NCBI RefSeq assembly: GCF_000149955.1
Contig: NC_030994.1
Coordinates: 2,906,366-2,970,365 of the forward strand
Reading direction: 5' to 3'
Length of the DNA: 64,000 bases
Source of the DNA: Fusarium oxysporum f. sp. lycopersici 4287
Lineage: Eukaryota; Ascomycota; Sordariomycetes; Hypocreales; Nectriaceae
The notes under the pieces: generated by a model
What the model was told of the DNA's origin: nothing
Seen by the model: only the letters and a program-made list of their open reading frames with translations
The model's database searches: none
Program-made: the position numbers and the translations under genes
In this document: positions 53,994 through 64,000 of the stretch, piece after piece
Layout of the letters: each line of letters begins with the position of its first letter
How positions within the stretch are numbered: the first letter of the stretch is position 1

Positions 53994-54752
53994 CAGGGTT
54001 CAAATCCATACCACGAAATCCACATATGGATCCATAATGTGGATCCATATCCATTCCATTCCATTCCACGTGGGCTTCAGCATTTCCATATCCACGCCAC
54101 GAAGCCCCTTCCACATGTTCCACATGTGGAAATCGTGGAATATTTTAGGTGGGGTTCGAAAATACCTTGATTTCCTTGTGAAATCCCGCATATCCTAAGT
54201 ACTTTCTATCACCCACAACAACACAACATCGATTTGCCACCCCATTTTCCTCCGTACACAATGAGTCCATTCTGGGGGCTTCACTGTTACTCGCGTTACT
54301 ACCCCAAATCGAAATGGCCACTCCCCATCCTACCAAGTCAACCACATCCGTTCCAGAACGAACAGAAGAGGACAATCAACGGCTCTTTCAGCTCTACAAA
54401 AGCTGGATCTTGACGGAGAGAGACGGCAAGGCGCGTCTATAGGTATATCGGTTCGGCTACGAATATCCAGCATAACAAGAAACAGGAACGTCGGTGGGTG
54501 TGTTGCCTTTGCGTCAAGCAACGGCGGATTTTAATGGACCAATGACAAAAACATTGACGTCACCGAGGGCGGGCGGGACCCATTAATTACCATTGTTGGA
54601 CGAAGTAGGTTTCCATTCCACGAATTCCACAATATGGATCCATTTCCATAATGGATCCATTTCCACCCATTCCACATCGAAATTATTAGTCAGCATCCAT
54701 ATCCACGCCATATTCACAAATGTGTCGTGGAGTGTCGTGGATTTGAACCCTG
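53994..54752. mobile_element. Non-autonomous hAT element with transposase relic
   Basis: A 759-bp element with 15-bp perfect terminal inverted repeats (CAGGGTTCAAATCCA) and an 8-bp target duplication TTGGGCTC at 53986-53993 and 54753-54760, the hallmarks of hAT. Both subterminal regions are packed with ATGGATCCAT and TTCCATTCCAC words, and the word CATATCCACGCCA occurs once on each side. The centre keeps part of a transposase N-terminus: a 42-codon ORF at 54314-54442, then in the next frame a BED-finger-like piece (RRWVCCLCVKQRR) on the plus strand. The rest of a transposase is missing. It lies in an exon of the Zn2Cys6 gene. Confidence 0.92.
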
Positions 54753-55182
54753 TTGGGCTCGGTATTTGATATTCCTTTTGAAGTGAGTTCTCATTGAGAG
54801 AAAGCGCAGACAGCGAATCTTTCTTCTGGCTCTTCTGAGCCACCGTAGCAATCAGACTCTCCAGGCTCTTGAGCCGATCAGCAACTGACTCATTCTTCTC
54901 GCCGCGCTTATCGTGTCTGTCAGCGTTAGAAGCATAGTGGCAGAGCGTTTGCTTGTTCCTTTTGATGCATGAGTCGCAAGGTAGACTCCTATTACACTTT
55001 AACCTAGCCAAGTCAGCGTCATCGTTTATTCCGCTTACCAGCGCTGAGACTCACTTTCGTGTCCGGCACGGCTCGCAGGACTTTGGCGGTCGGTTCCGCT
55101 TCTCAACCTTGCCTGGAGCATATCAGGGTCTGTTATTAGGTCAAATTCTCGTCTTTGGTGCGAGCTTACCTGCTCCAATCAT

Positions 55183-55500
55183 GACTTGTACCAGTTTTAA
55201 TGCTTGTTGAAGCGAGATGCAGCTGGATCAAGGGAGATAAGCAAATGCTGACGGTGATCGGAGACGGGGCGGATTTAATAACCCCGCGCTCTGTTCATTG
55301 GCTGCTGGTATAAGCGGAGATATTAAACCCACTTCAGCCATGGGGTTTTCGGACTCCATATACGATATATAAGAACGACGATGGCTGTTCAACATTCTCT
55401 CGTATCATCATCATCAATCACTCACATCAATAAAACAATCTCAATAACTTACTAAGATCTTACTTTTAATTTTTATTTCTCCTTTACATCTACCGCAATC
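55183..55500. promoter_or_regulatory. Shared divergent promoter, split regulator / SDR
   Basis: 318 bp between the start codons of the interrupted regulator (-) and the SDR (+). A TATATAA box is at 55366-55372, about 130 bp upstream of the SDR ATG. The leader before the ATG is CT- and A-rich, as usual for well-expressed fungal genes. Confidence 0.5.
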
Positions 55501-56548
55501 ATGTCAATCGCCTCAAGCATCTACGGTATCAGCAGTACCATCTACTCCAACCTCTTCATCAACCTTCCATACCCCGAAACAAAAGATGACTTGTCAGATA
55601 AAATCATGATCGTCACAGGATCCAACACAGGACTTGGCTTTGAAGCCAGCCAGCATCTTCTCCGCCTTGGAGTCGGCAAGCTCATTATGGCAGTTCGCAG
55701 CCTTGATAAGGGTGAAAAGGCTCGAAAGGAGCTCCTCCAGTTGACGAAGCGATCTCCAGAGTCCATTGAGGTTTGGAATCTTGACATGGCGAGCTACGAA
55801 TCTGTCAAGTCATTTTCTGCTCGGGCGATTGCCAAGCTGCCCACCATTGATGTCGTCCTAGCCAATGCTGGCCTTGCAACATCTGACAAGTTCTCAATGG
55901 CTGAGGATAATGAGAGGACCATCACAGTCAACGTCATCTCGACTTTTCTTCTCTTCTTTCTTCTTCTCCCAAAACTTCAGAAGTCTTCATACCCTGGCAA
56001 ATTCGTCATTCCCAACTCGGCAACGCATTACTGGGCCCCCATCAAAGAGCTGATCCCCGATGAGAAAGCTGACAAGATCTTCTCACGACTCAACAATCCT
56101 GAAAAGTCCATCATGGAATCTCGATACTACGTCAGCAAACTCATCGTTCTTTACATCACCCGTGAGATCGCAGCTCGTCTCAGCGCCTCCGAGAAGTCAA
56201 GTGTCATCATCAATGCGCCGAACCCAAGCTACTGCAAGTCTGGTCTTCTCCGCGAGAAGCAAGAGTCTACGCCACCAGATTTTATGGCTCGGTCAACAGA
56301 AATGGGCAGTCGTGCGCTTGTCGCTGGAGTCCTCGCTGGTTAGGAAAGCAACGGACAATACATTAATAACTGTCAAGTTCGCGAGTAAGTAGCTATTCAT
56401 ACGGGAACGAGTTCCTTGAAGCTAATATGCTATTAGTCCCGCTTGTCATGTCACGAACAAGACTGGCGCAAAGATCCAGACTGCGCTGTATGAAGAGCTG
56501 GTAGACAAGCTGGAAATCGTCGCCCCAGGAGTTTCTGAGAACATGTAG
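55501..56548 (+). pseudogene. Short-chain dehydrogenase/reductase with premature stop near the C-terminus
   Basis: A retinol-dehydrogenase-like SDR. Rossmann motif TGSNTGLG (about residues 40-47), NNAG equivalent LANAGLATSD, the serine region KFVIPNSATHYW and active-site YYVSK are all present, so the catalytic core is complete. At 56341-56343 a TAG follows VAGVLAG. The frame beyond reads ESNGQYINNCQVR, crosses a GTAAGT...TTAG intron (56385-56436) in phase, and continues PACHVTNKTGAKIQTAL to a natural stop at 56546-56548. This tail matches the normal C-terminus of the family, so the TAG looks like a substitution, for example of AAG. The truncated 280-aa product might still fold; readthrough or an assembly error is possible. 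Confidence 0.75.
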
Positions 56549-57075
56549 AATCGTGCGGGTTATCGGATAGTGCTAATTTCGCTTACTTGTCTTTTCCTTT
56601 CTAATAATGTAATGATAGGTATCGATGTCGTTTTCGGTTATTCAAGTCAGAATAGAATATCAATACTTAGGTTTTTTTATTGCACCATGCTTGCTCATTT
56701 AATTCAAGTGAAATCACTATTAATACAGAGCCGACATAATCCTCACCCGCATTATGTTTCATGAGAGAGAATAGATAGCAAGCGACTCTGTGTTTTTATT
56801 TATGGAAGAAAGGCTATGGGAGGCTCTCAAACTACTTGAGCGAGTGGCAAGCTCCACGGTTAAACCCTCGACACTCTGCTGTTATTGTGATTCTGAATGA
56901 ATGACAGCACCTGCAATAATTGCTCCTCCTCCTCACCTTCATCATTGTTCTGGACCGCAATGCCATTCCTGATTGCACTCTGCCACTACATGCCTGGTAG
57001 TGGGTTCTTTGCTCTGTGTAAACGACCCGTAATGACTGAACCCGAACATCCCAGGCGAGCCCTATGGGTAGCCTA
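56549..57075. other. Intergenic
   Basis: AT-rich spacer. No supported feature. Confidence 0.45.
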
Positions 57076-57549
57076 TCAGTCGTTCCGGGTACGGATTTCA
57101 ACTACTCTGGGCTCATCAGATGGATCATTGAAACCAACCGACCAGTCTCCATTCCACAGCGCCGTCAGAGTATAGATGCCTGGTTCCGTAGTAGCAAACT
57201 CGTACGTACGCGCAGGTTTCATGCTAGAAACGCGAATACAAAGTTCGAAGGTGTAAGTAAAAGTGACCTGCTGCTTGTACAAGCGATATGGGGTGATATG
57301 GAAGTCCCTAGCGACCCATTCAGAAGTTGGCTTCGATCCGTCATTGCCGAGACCCCAGCCAACACGGTACCAATCAGAGTATGATGAAATAACAAGATCC
57401 CTTGCGCTAAACCACGACTTGACCGTGTTCCAGGCTCCAACGAACCAATTGGCTGTCTTGTTGGCCCATTCTTGATCTTCTCCCAAGCGTGCTTGAACCA
57501 CTCCACAACAGTTTCGGGCGCATTGAGGGGCTAAGCCAGGTAGTGGCAT
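57076..57549 (-). CDS. Hypothetical protein, possibly frameshifted
   Basis: A 157-aa ORF with coding character in its second half (WFVGAWNTVKSWF, SSYSDWYRVGWGLGNDG, GIYTLTALWNGDWSVGF) that I do not recognise. Tryptophan-rich, without a membrane segment. In the overlapping frame (57219-57506) the first codons read EWFKHAWEKIKNG, which looks like the natural continuation upstream of EWANKTANWF. A one- or two-base slip near 57475 would connect them, so the gene may be frameshifted at its 5' end. It lies just downstream of the ABC transporter gene, same strand complement region, with 106 bp between. Confidence 0.4.
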   Translation of the reverse strand: MPLPGLAPQCARNCCGVVQARLGEDQEWANKTANWFVGAWNTVKSWFSARDLVISSYSDWYRVGWGLGNDGSKPTSEWVARDFHITPYRLYKQQVTFTYTFELCIRVSSMKPARTYEFATTEPGIYTLTALWNGDWSVGFNDPSDEPRVVEIRTRND

Positions 57550-57655
57550 TTGCTGCCAGCATTATGGTCTTGTATTAATTTAGATGAAGGTTAAACTGTT
57601 ATGAAAGAAAAGGTTTGTAAGGCACAAAAATCCAAGCTTCTATCTGCAGTGGCTC

Positions 57656-60600
57656 TCAAGCAGCTAAAGCTTCTAAACTCTGCGCCTCACACATCTTCTT
57701 GTATAACCCGCCCTGAGCAATCAAGTCCACATGCGATCCTGCCTCTGCAATTCGACCATGATGAAATACAAATATGCAATCAGCATGGAAGATCGTAGAC
57801 AATCGATGAGCCACAGCGATAGTGATCCTGTTTCCAGATGTCGCAGCCTCTATCAAAGCAGCCTGAACCACCTTTTCAGACTCCGTATCTAAAGCGCTGG
57901 TAGCTTCATCGAGAAGGATGACATTGGGGTTTCGAATTAAAGCCCTGGCGATAGCGATGCGTTGTCTTTGGCCGCCAGAGAGTTGACTTCCGCCTGTTCC
58001 ACAAGGCGTGCCTAGGCCGTCCGGTAGGGAACTAACAAAGTCCCATGCATTGGCAGCTCGGCAAGCAGCCTCGACCATCTTGTCACTCACTCCGTCCTCA
58101 GCCAAGTCGCCATATGCTTGATCAACGCCCATGACAATGTTCTCGCGAATGCTGGTTGGGAAGAGAGCCGGTTCCTGCTGGACAAGGGACACATTTGCAC
58201 GATACAATCGAGGGTTGAGATCGGCTAATGAGGATGTACCATCGATCGTGATTTTGCCGTTTGTAGGATCGTAGAATCGTTCAAGGAGCGAGACCATGGT
58301 ACTTTTACCGCATCCTGAGGAAAAGAAAAGTCAGATCGATGCTATTTGACCATAACGGAAGGACTTACCTGATGCGCCGACAAATGCCACGAATTGACCG
58401 GGTTCGATCTTTGACAACTATTAGACCCATGAACGAGGGAGCAGATGTAGCGTGCTCACCTTGAGAGACAAGCCCTTCAACACGCGGTTGTTTGGAGCAA
58501 GGGGGTATGAAAACTCGAGGTCCTTCAAGTCGTAGGACTTACAACCATCAGCGGGGGCGTTGTCGATGTTGTCAATTGTCTCTTGGATAGTGGGTTCGAG
58601 ATCGCGAAGCCAGAAGAAGTAGTTGGCAGCTGAGTTAGCCTTGGTGAAACCTTTTACGACGGTTAGCGATAAAGCTCTGAAGGCATGACTCAAACTGAAA
58701 AGGCGGCCGTTGCCGCATGAGAAAACCAACCCATGCAGCTAGATAGTGTATAGAGGCAGTCTGGAGACTTACTGCTTGCAAAACTAAACATCTGGCCTGC
58801 TCCTTGGCCAGAGAAGTATACCCCCATGAATGAGACGAAGAACTGATAGGAGGTGATCTGATTCTCAGAAACCAACTTGGAACCGTACCAAAATCCCAAA
58901 GCTAGGATGAGATACTCAATTGACTGTGTCAGTGAGAACCAGATCATGATCTGGAACAGGGAGCTTCTGGATCGATTAATGGCTGTATCAAGCTCAGAAG
59001 TATACCTCCGAAGCACATTTTGTTCGATAGCGAGAGACGAGACTGTCCTTATAGCAGTAACCGTCTCGGAAGCAAGAGAAGCACTTCTGGAGAAGTTTGC
59101 ATCCATGTCGGCATCCATCTTGGTCTCGAGACGTATCCTGGCATAACCTCCTATTAGCATTGGAGGAATTCCAGCGCACACGCCCACAAGTCCGAGTTTC
59201 CAGGAGAAAGCGATTGACAGTATACCACAGACAAATACTGACACCAGTGCCATTGTGATAATAGCAATCGTAAACCCCATGAGCTCAAAGATGGCCTGGG
59301 CGTACGAGTCGATTCTGCTGGTCAGTGCACCAACTGTATTTTCGGGACGATCGAAGAAGGCAAGATCTTGGCGGATTATGGAAGAAAGCAGATCCTCTCG
59401 GATGCGTTGAGCAAAAGTCTAGATCCAGAATTAGAGTCATGATAGGAGAGGGTGCGGTTGGTGCGAGGGAGTGTACCTGGGAAACGACATTGGTGGCCCA
59501 GCCTAGGATACCGTAGACGATGATCAAGCCAAGTGCCATAACGAAGAACATGAGCGCCAGGAAGTTGCCTTGCTTCTGCATGTCATCTGCTTTGAGAACA
59601 TCCATCACCCGTCCGAGAAGAATCGTCTGGCCAGGGTAAACGCCAGCTAAACACAAGTCAAAGGCTGTCTTTCACAAGCGAGGACGAAATACTTACCACC
59701 CACGATGCATGTGGCCGCCACGAGCAGAATCCACAGTCTTATCTCAGGAACTAATCCGACAAGTTTCAAGACGGTCCTGAAAATACCAGTACCTTTGTGT
59801 AGGTCATAGTCCTGGAGATCGGTGCTGGTAGGGAGTTTGTCAGTCGTGCTTTGGCCCTTTTGCATGGAATTCGTAGGTGCCAGAACGATATCCTCATCAG
59901 CTATCTCAGAGCATGTGTCAGATGTGTCATCGCTGCTGGCAGTTGAAAGGTCCTGTGCTTGCACCAGCTTGGCATAGGTGCCCCCACGAGCAACTAGATC
60001 ACTATGGCGACCCTGCTCAATTATGGAACCTCGGTCCATAACAACAATGTTATCCGCATTCTGTATCGTTTTAAGCTTGTGAGCTATAACAATAGTCGTA
60101 CGGTCTTTAGAAGCTGCATCGAGTGCCTTCTGAACAGCACTCTCGGCATAAGGGTCTAGGGCACTGGTAGCCTCGTCAAGAAGAAGGACCTTTGGTTCAG
60201 ATATTAGACTGCGAGCAATAGCAATTCTTTGCTTCTGGCCGCCTGATAATAGACTGCCTCTCTCACCGACACAGGTGTCATACCCTTGGGGAAGTGCTTG
60301 GATGAAACCATCGGCAAAGGCGGTTTGAGCTGCGGTTTGTACTCGGCGGAGTTTCTCTTCTGGGCAATCGTGTTCCCATGGGGTACCTATCAAGCCAGTG
60401 CAGATATTCTCGTAGATCGTACCATTGAATAGGACAGGCTCTTGCTGGACAAGTCGTAGATTCGTTCGGAGCCACTTCAAGTTGAGGTCCTCAAGACTTC
60501 TACCATCTAGCTCAATGGAGCCGGACGTTGGCATATACCACCTTTCCAAGAGGCCAATGATAGTACTCTTGCCGGATCCGCTGGGGCCCTGGAAAAACCG

Positions 60601-62086
60601 TAAGAAAGATAAGGAATGGAGTGAAGGGATGCTTACTACTAGCGCCGTAACCTTGCCAGCCGGGATAGACAGTGAGTATCCATTGAGAACGCGAGTGTCA
60701 GGGCGGGAAGGGTAGCTAAAAACGACATCCTTGAGCTCTAAGGAACCCTGTGTAGTGGTTGGTTTGTCTCCAGAGTCGTCGAAGGGGTTGATGCGTGACT
60801 CTCGATCGATCAACTGGAACAATTCTCCAGCAGCTGTTGCAGCACGGCTAAACGTAACCATGTGAGGGGCGATAGAGTTGAGGGTCGAAGCTGCCAATAT
60901 GACAGAGAACAACACTCTATTAAGAATGAGTTAGATTTGAGTGGCGGGTGAAGCATCCAATAAGCAAGGCATAGTGCTTGATGCTCTGAATTCAGAGTCT
61001 GGAAGAGACGGGGTGACTTACGTGAAGATTGTGCCTATCTTTGAAACTTCCCCTCGAGCAAGCATGCTGATACCTTGCCAGAATGCAAGACTCATTCCAG
61101 CAAAGATGACAAAATACTCACCTCCAAACATGAAACTATAGAGCGCATTCTTCCTGTCGCCAAGTACTCGTGCCTCATGGAGGATGTTAGAATATTGGTC
61201 TGACATTCTTGGGGCGAGTCCAAAGGCCTTAGTGGTCCGGATACTGGCAAGCACAGTCTCAACAAACGAACCGGCCTGCCCATAGAGCTTGAGGATCTTT
61301 GTCTCGATGGCGGCGTCTAAGCCACCAACAATCCCCACAATGATGAGGAGCGCGGGAACAATAGACATCAGGATAAGCGTAAGCTTCCACTGGCTGATAA
61401 ACGCGATTATAAAACAGGCAAAGAAGGTCGCGATAGCTTGGAAGACTTGACCCAGCTTCTCGGAAATACCAGACTGAATCAATTTACCGTTCGAAGTGGC
61501 CTGCATAGAAATCGAGACACTGGCGCCTTGATCGAAGTAGCCCACTTCCTGTCCAAGGGCTGATTTTAGGTATTCGTATCGCAGGTTTCGGGTGATTCTG
61601 AGGGCCGTGTACGTAAGGAGCGACGAGTAGACATAAGTGCAGATGAATCTCGCGATGGCGATGTAAACAAAGTAAAGCCTTATTGTGTTAGCTGCGCAAG
61701 CGGGTGCAGTGGAGTGGACCTACGCAGACTTGGAGACTTGCGACATGAAGCCATCAGGGGCAGACCCGGAGGCAGTGAAGTCGGTCATGATGGAAATAAA
61801 GTCTCCGATAATGAGGTTAACCATGGCAAAGGCAACGCCAGAGCCTATGGCGGCGAGGATTCCGATGGATCCAAGGAGGTAATCGACTGGGCGGCCATAA
61901 TGAGCGATGCGCTAGCTACGTTAGAATCAATGAGTAGGGCGCGAGAGGAGACTAACTTACAATGTAATCTTGGAAACTGGATCTCTTTTCTTGGGTCGAA
62001 CTGGCACCTGGAGGTGACTTTCGCTCGATGGCTGCCGCCGCATCGCCAAGCTGAATGGCCTCTTTTTCCACCACGGCAGAGGCCAT
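57656..62086 (-). CDS. Full-size ABCB/MDR-type ABC transporter
   Basis: Ten exons (62086-61961, 61911-61724, 61678-61022, 60916-60637, 60588-59697, 59646-59477, 59418-58773, 58650-58460, 58408-58369 and 58314-57656) join in phase to 1282 aa, the size of P-glycoprotein-like pumps, with TMD-NBD-TMD-NBD order. NBD1: Walker A GPSGSGKST with Lys424, signature LLSGGQKQR, Walker B KVLLLDEATSALD. NBD2: Walker A SGCGKST with Lys1067, signature QLSGGQRQR, Walker B NVILLDEATSALD. Each TMD shows six hydrophobic segments. Catalytic glutamates and both signatures are intact, so it should be active. It exports lipophilic compounds at the plasma membrane by family analogy. The exon 7/8 junction is the least certain. 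Divergent from a Zn2Cys6 regulator. Confidence 0.93.
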
Positions 62087-62561
62087 GATTTCTAGGAGGC
62101 GAAAGAAGTTCTGGATAGAATGTGTATATATGAATAAGGAAACGAAGATAGTGATGTTTATGCGATTTTAAGAAGTATTAAAACGAAAAAGAAGGACGGT
62201 AATGAATGAATCTTAGTCAATTTGTCTCAAGTTAGATACGACAAGTAACATATACGATGTTGTCAATAAAAAAAGGGGAACATTTAAACCATCTCATCTC
62301 ATAGAAGTCATGTTCGGCCCTTGAAAGATAACTTCTGCCCGAGCCTTTGCTTGGCCATTACGGATTGTAGTGTATGATGCTCGCGTCTCGGTGGCACCGA
62401 AGGACCGAAGGTGGATAAAATCATTATGTCATTGGGTCTTCTTCTCCGCTTGCTAAACAACCAAACTCCGCTAGGTTTCGCTAATAAATAACTAACCTCG
62501 GGGCGAAAATCGCACCGATGTCCCGAACTCTTACAACGACATATTCATCGAAAGAAAAAGA
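62087..62561. promoter_or_regulatory. Shared divergent promoter, ABC pump / Zn2Cys6 regulator
   Basis: 475 bp between the two start codons, moderately AT-rich near the pump. No operator was pinned down. The words CTCGGTGGCACCGA and AGGACCGAAGG at about 62388-62412 are candidate CGG/CCG-type half-site regions. Confidence 0.4.
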
Positions 62562-64000
62562 ATGCAACAAGACGCCCTGAACAGCGATCCAGGCGACGAT
62601 GCACGCTCTGACACCCCTACAAAGACAGCCCATCCTCTATCGGTAAGACCCTGTTCTAGCCGGAGGCCGCTTGACTGACACCTCTACAGTGTGATCAATG
62701 TCGCCAGCGCAAGGTGCTATCCTACTAGGCCCATATGCTCATTCCTGTGGTGCCGATGCTGACCCCTCTGTGACAGGTGCGCTGCGATCGAGGTATCCCC
62801 TGTGGGCCATGCTCACGAAGACGAGAGCAGTGCGTGTATCCTACGTCAGCCAAACCTCGAGCCAAGAGACAGCGTGCACTTGTGTCTGATGGATAGTCTG
62901 TGCCTCCTTTTCTTCTTTTATGCATCAGATGCAGAAACTTACATCCCAAAGCGAGTCCAAAATCGACCATCTTTCAGTAAAGCTCGACAAGGTTCTTGCA
63001 TCCATCGAGAATCTTGAATCTTCCTTTGGCCAAATAGATACTAGTGCCCCCAGCACGCGAACGAACCTTGCAGAAAATACGCCCCTGTCATTGGCAGGCT
63101 CAGCTCTGCTTCACAAGACACCCGTTGAGGATCATTCCGGCTCGGAGCTGCAGAGAGACGCTGTCTTGGCCACGCAAGCTGCGTTTGCCACCAAGTTTGC
63201 GCAGAAGGCTGTTGATAGTAGCCATCTGCTACAGGTCTCGCCAGATGTCAGGCCGTGCTTAGACGCGTTGAGGGATGAGCTCAAAGAAAGAGGGCCTGGT
63301 CATGGGGATCCGAAGCCGCCTGAGACCCGCGGAATCTCGGCCGGTGCGAGTCAGCACCACTTCACGCTGCCTCCCATTCAACTTGCTATGGCTGCGATCC
63401 ATAAGCTCAAAGGCAGGTTTAGTTTACAAACCGGCATCTTTCGTTGCAAGCCAAGCTGACCACGGTCGTAGAGTCGTCTCGTCTTAGGTTCTGCTGGTGC
63501 ATGGAGATAGATGTCGGCCAGTTTGTCGATTACTTCTTCACCGTGTACTCTGGGACTCCGTCGCTGGCTGACCTCATCATTGTCCATTGCGGTCTGCACA
63601 ACCTCCTTGTACCATATGGAAATCAGCAAAAGGACAAGACGTCGCAAGACAATATCAAGTCTCAAGCCGCACTATGCCAACAGAATCTGGAGTCAATTCT
63701 AGCCAATCTGCCGTTTAGTATCCCTTCGACATATGAATTTGCCCTTGCTCTTCTCATGGCTGTATGGCTGCAGAACCAGAGGCACGCATTGCAGAAGCTG
63801 ACCTTCACATAGACCACCTATTTCGTCCAGCGATGCAGCATGTCTCAAGCTTGGAGCTACCTCGCAGCTGCTGCACAGATCTGTCTCACTTTGGGGTATC
63901 ATCTTGAGATACCTAGTAAACCAGAGAAGAAACAAGAGCGGCAGCGAAGAGTTCGGCTCTTTTGGCTGGTTTACATAATGGACAAACTTCTTGCCTTGCG
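62562..64000 (+). CDS. Zn2Cys6 transcription factor, 5' part (runs off right edge)
   Basis: Exons 62562-62642, 62690-62713, 62777-62881, 62929-63416, 63488-63761 and 63813 to the window edge join in phase. The zinc cluster is assembled from exons 1-3: C28, C31, C38, C44, C47 and C54 (CDQCRQRKVRC...CGPC). A heptad-like linker follows (MQKLTSQSESKIDHLSVKLD). Then comes the fungal-specific transcription factor domain (FVDYFFTVYSGTPSLADLI, QAWSYLAAAAQICLTLGYHLE, RVRLFWLVYIMDKLLAL). The donor at 62882 and the last intron (63762-63812) were chosen by frame. The gene continues beyond 64000. Its position opposite the ABC pump suggests it may control efflux. Confidence 0.85.

Larger units (their letters stand above)
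47117..55182 (-). pseudogene. Zn2Cys6 transcription factor gene split by two transposons
   Basis: Host exons on the minus strand: 55182-55170 (13 nt with the ATG), 55112-55055, 55003 to the hAT insertion, on to 53650, 53592-53561, 53510 to the copia insertion, on to 47269, and 47215-47117. The zinc cluster uses C17, C20, C27, C33, C36 and C45 (CEPCRTRKLKC...CDSC). The fungal-specific domain includes RRRVWVCLYQLDSLMSFQMGLP. If the hAT element and one TTGGGCTC copy are ignored, codons run on from QIPSP into NAQPSQNF. Ignoring the copia element and one GGGCA copy joins VSHAL to DSTIRRV, and the frame continues to the C-terminus (WLMDTAGPLESL). The intron after 53561 appears to be GC-AG. As it stands, translation past VSHAL enters the LTR and stops after about 29 foreign residues. 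The gene is divergent from the SDR gene. Confidence 0.9.

Noticed and set aside
54314..54442. 42-aa ORF inside the hAT element as an independent gene
   Set aside because: Best explained as a frameshifted relic of the element's own transposase.
1..64000. Heavy RIP across the window
   Set aside because: Transposons have intact GC-normal ORFs and identical LTRs. Only isolated C-to-T-like stops are seen, so genome-wide RIP of this region is not supported by eye.

Overview
The window is nuclear DNA of a filamentous ascomycete. Most genes carry short (about 45-70 nt) GT-AG introns, and the gene families are typical of Pezizomycotina: Zn2Cys6 regulators with a fungal-specific domain, NACHT-type NLR proteins, a fungal rhodopsin-domain protein, LaeA-like methyltransferases and plant-polysaccharide hydrolases. 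The mix of pogo/Fot-like, hAT-like and copia elements suggests Fusarium or a close relative. That is an inference, since no marker gene is present.

Layout. 1-5.9 kb: 3' end of a sugar-porter gene, a broken cysteine-rich hypothetical gene, and an intact secreted dipeptidyl peptidase IV. 5.9-12.3 kb: a 1140-aa NACHT protein, a GH53 endo-galactanase and a degenerate 3'-5' exonuclease-fold protein. 12.3-15.4 kb is almost empty. 15.4-20.4 kb: an unassigned 464-aa protein, a second broken copy of the cysteine-rich family, and a CE1 acetylxylan esterase. 20.9-27.1 kb is a patch of decay: a C2H2 pseudogene, a broken DUF7580-type gene, a methyltransferase with a damaged N-terminus and a truncated FAD monooxygenase. 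Next come a tRNA-Gln(CTG), an intact Fot-like transposon (28.70-30.56 kb), a rhodopsin-domain membrane protein and a SesB-like hydrolase/NACHT NLR. 36.4-42.4 kb holds an MFS transporter, a regulator with two tandem Zn2Cys6 clusters, and a sulfatase; this may be an uptake, regulation and hydrolysis unit for a sulfated substrate. A 1079-aa unassigned protein follows.

47.1-55.2 kb is the most striking part. It is one Zn2Cys6 regulator gene split by two transposons: a complete copia retrotransposon with identical 199-bp LTRs and a 5-bp target duplication (GGGCA), and a 759-bp non-autonomous hAT element with an 8-bp duplication (TTGGGCTC). Host codons on both sides of each element stay in register if the element and one duplication are ignored. 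The divergent SDR gene next door carries an in-frame stop near its C-terminus. The window ends with a full-size ABCB/MDR transporter (10 exons) divergent from another Zn2Cys6 regulator that runs off the right edge, a typical efflux pump plus regulator arrangement.

Overall, apparently intact housekeeping-like and hydrolytic genes are interspersed with an accessory landscape of NLRs, transposons and freshly broken genes. I saw no CRISPR, no rRNA and no convincing secondary-metabolite cluster.
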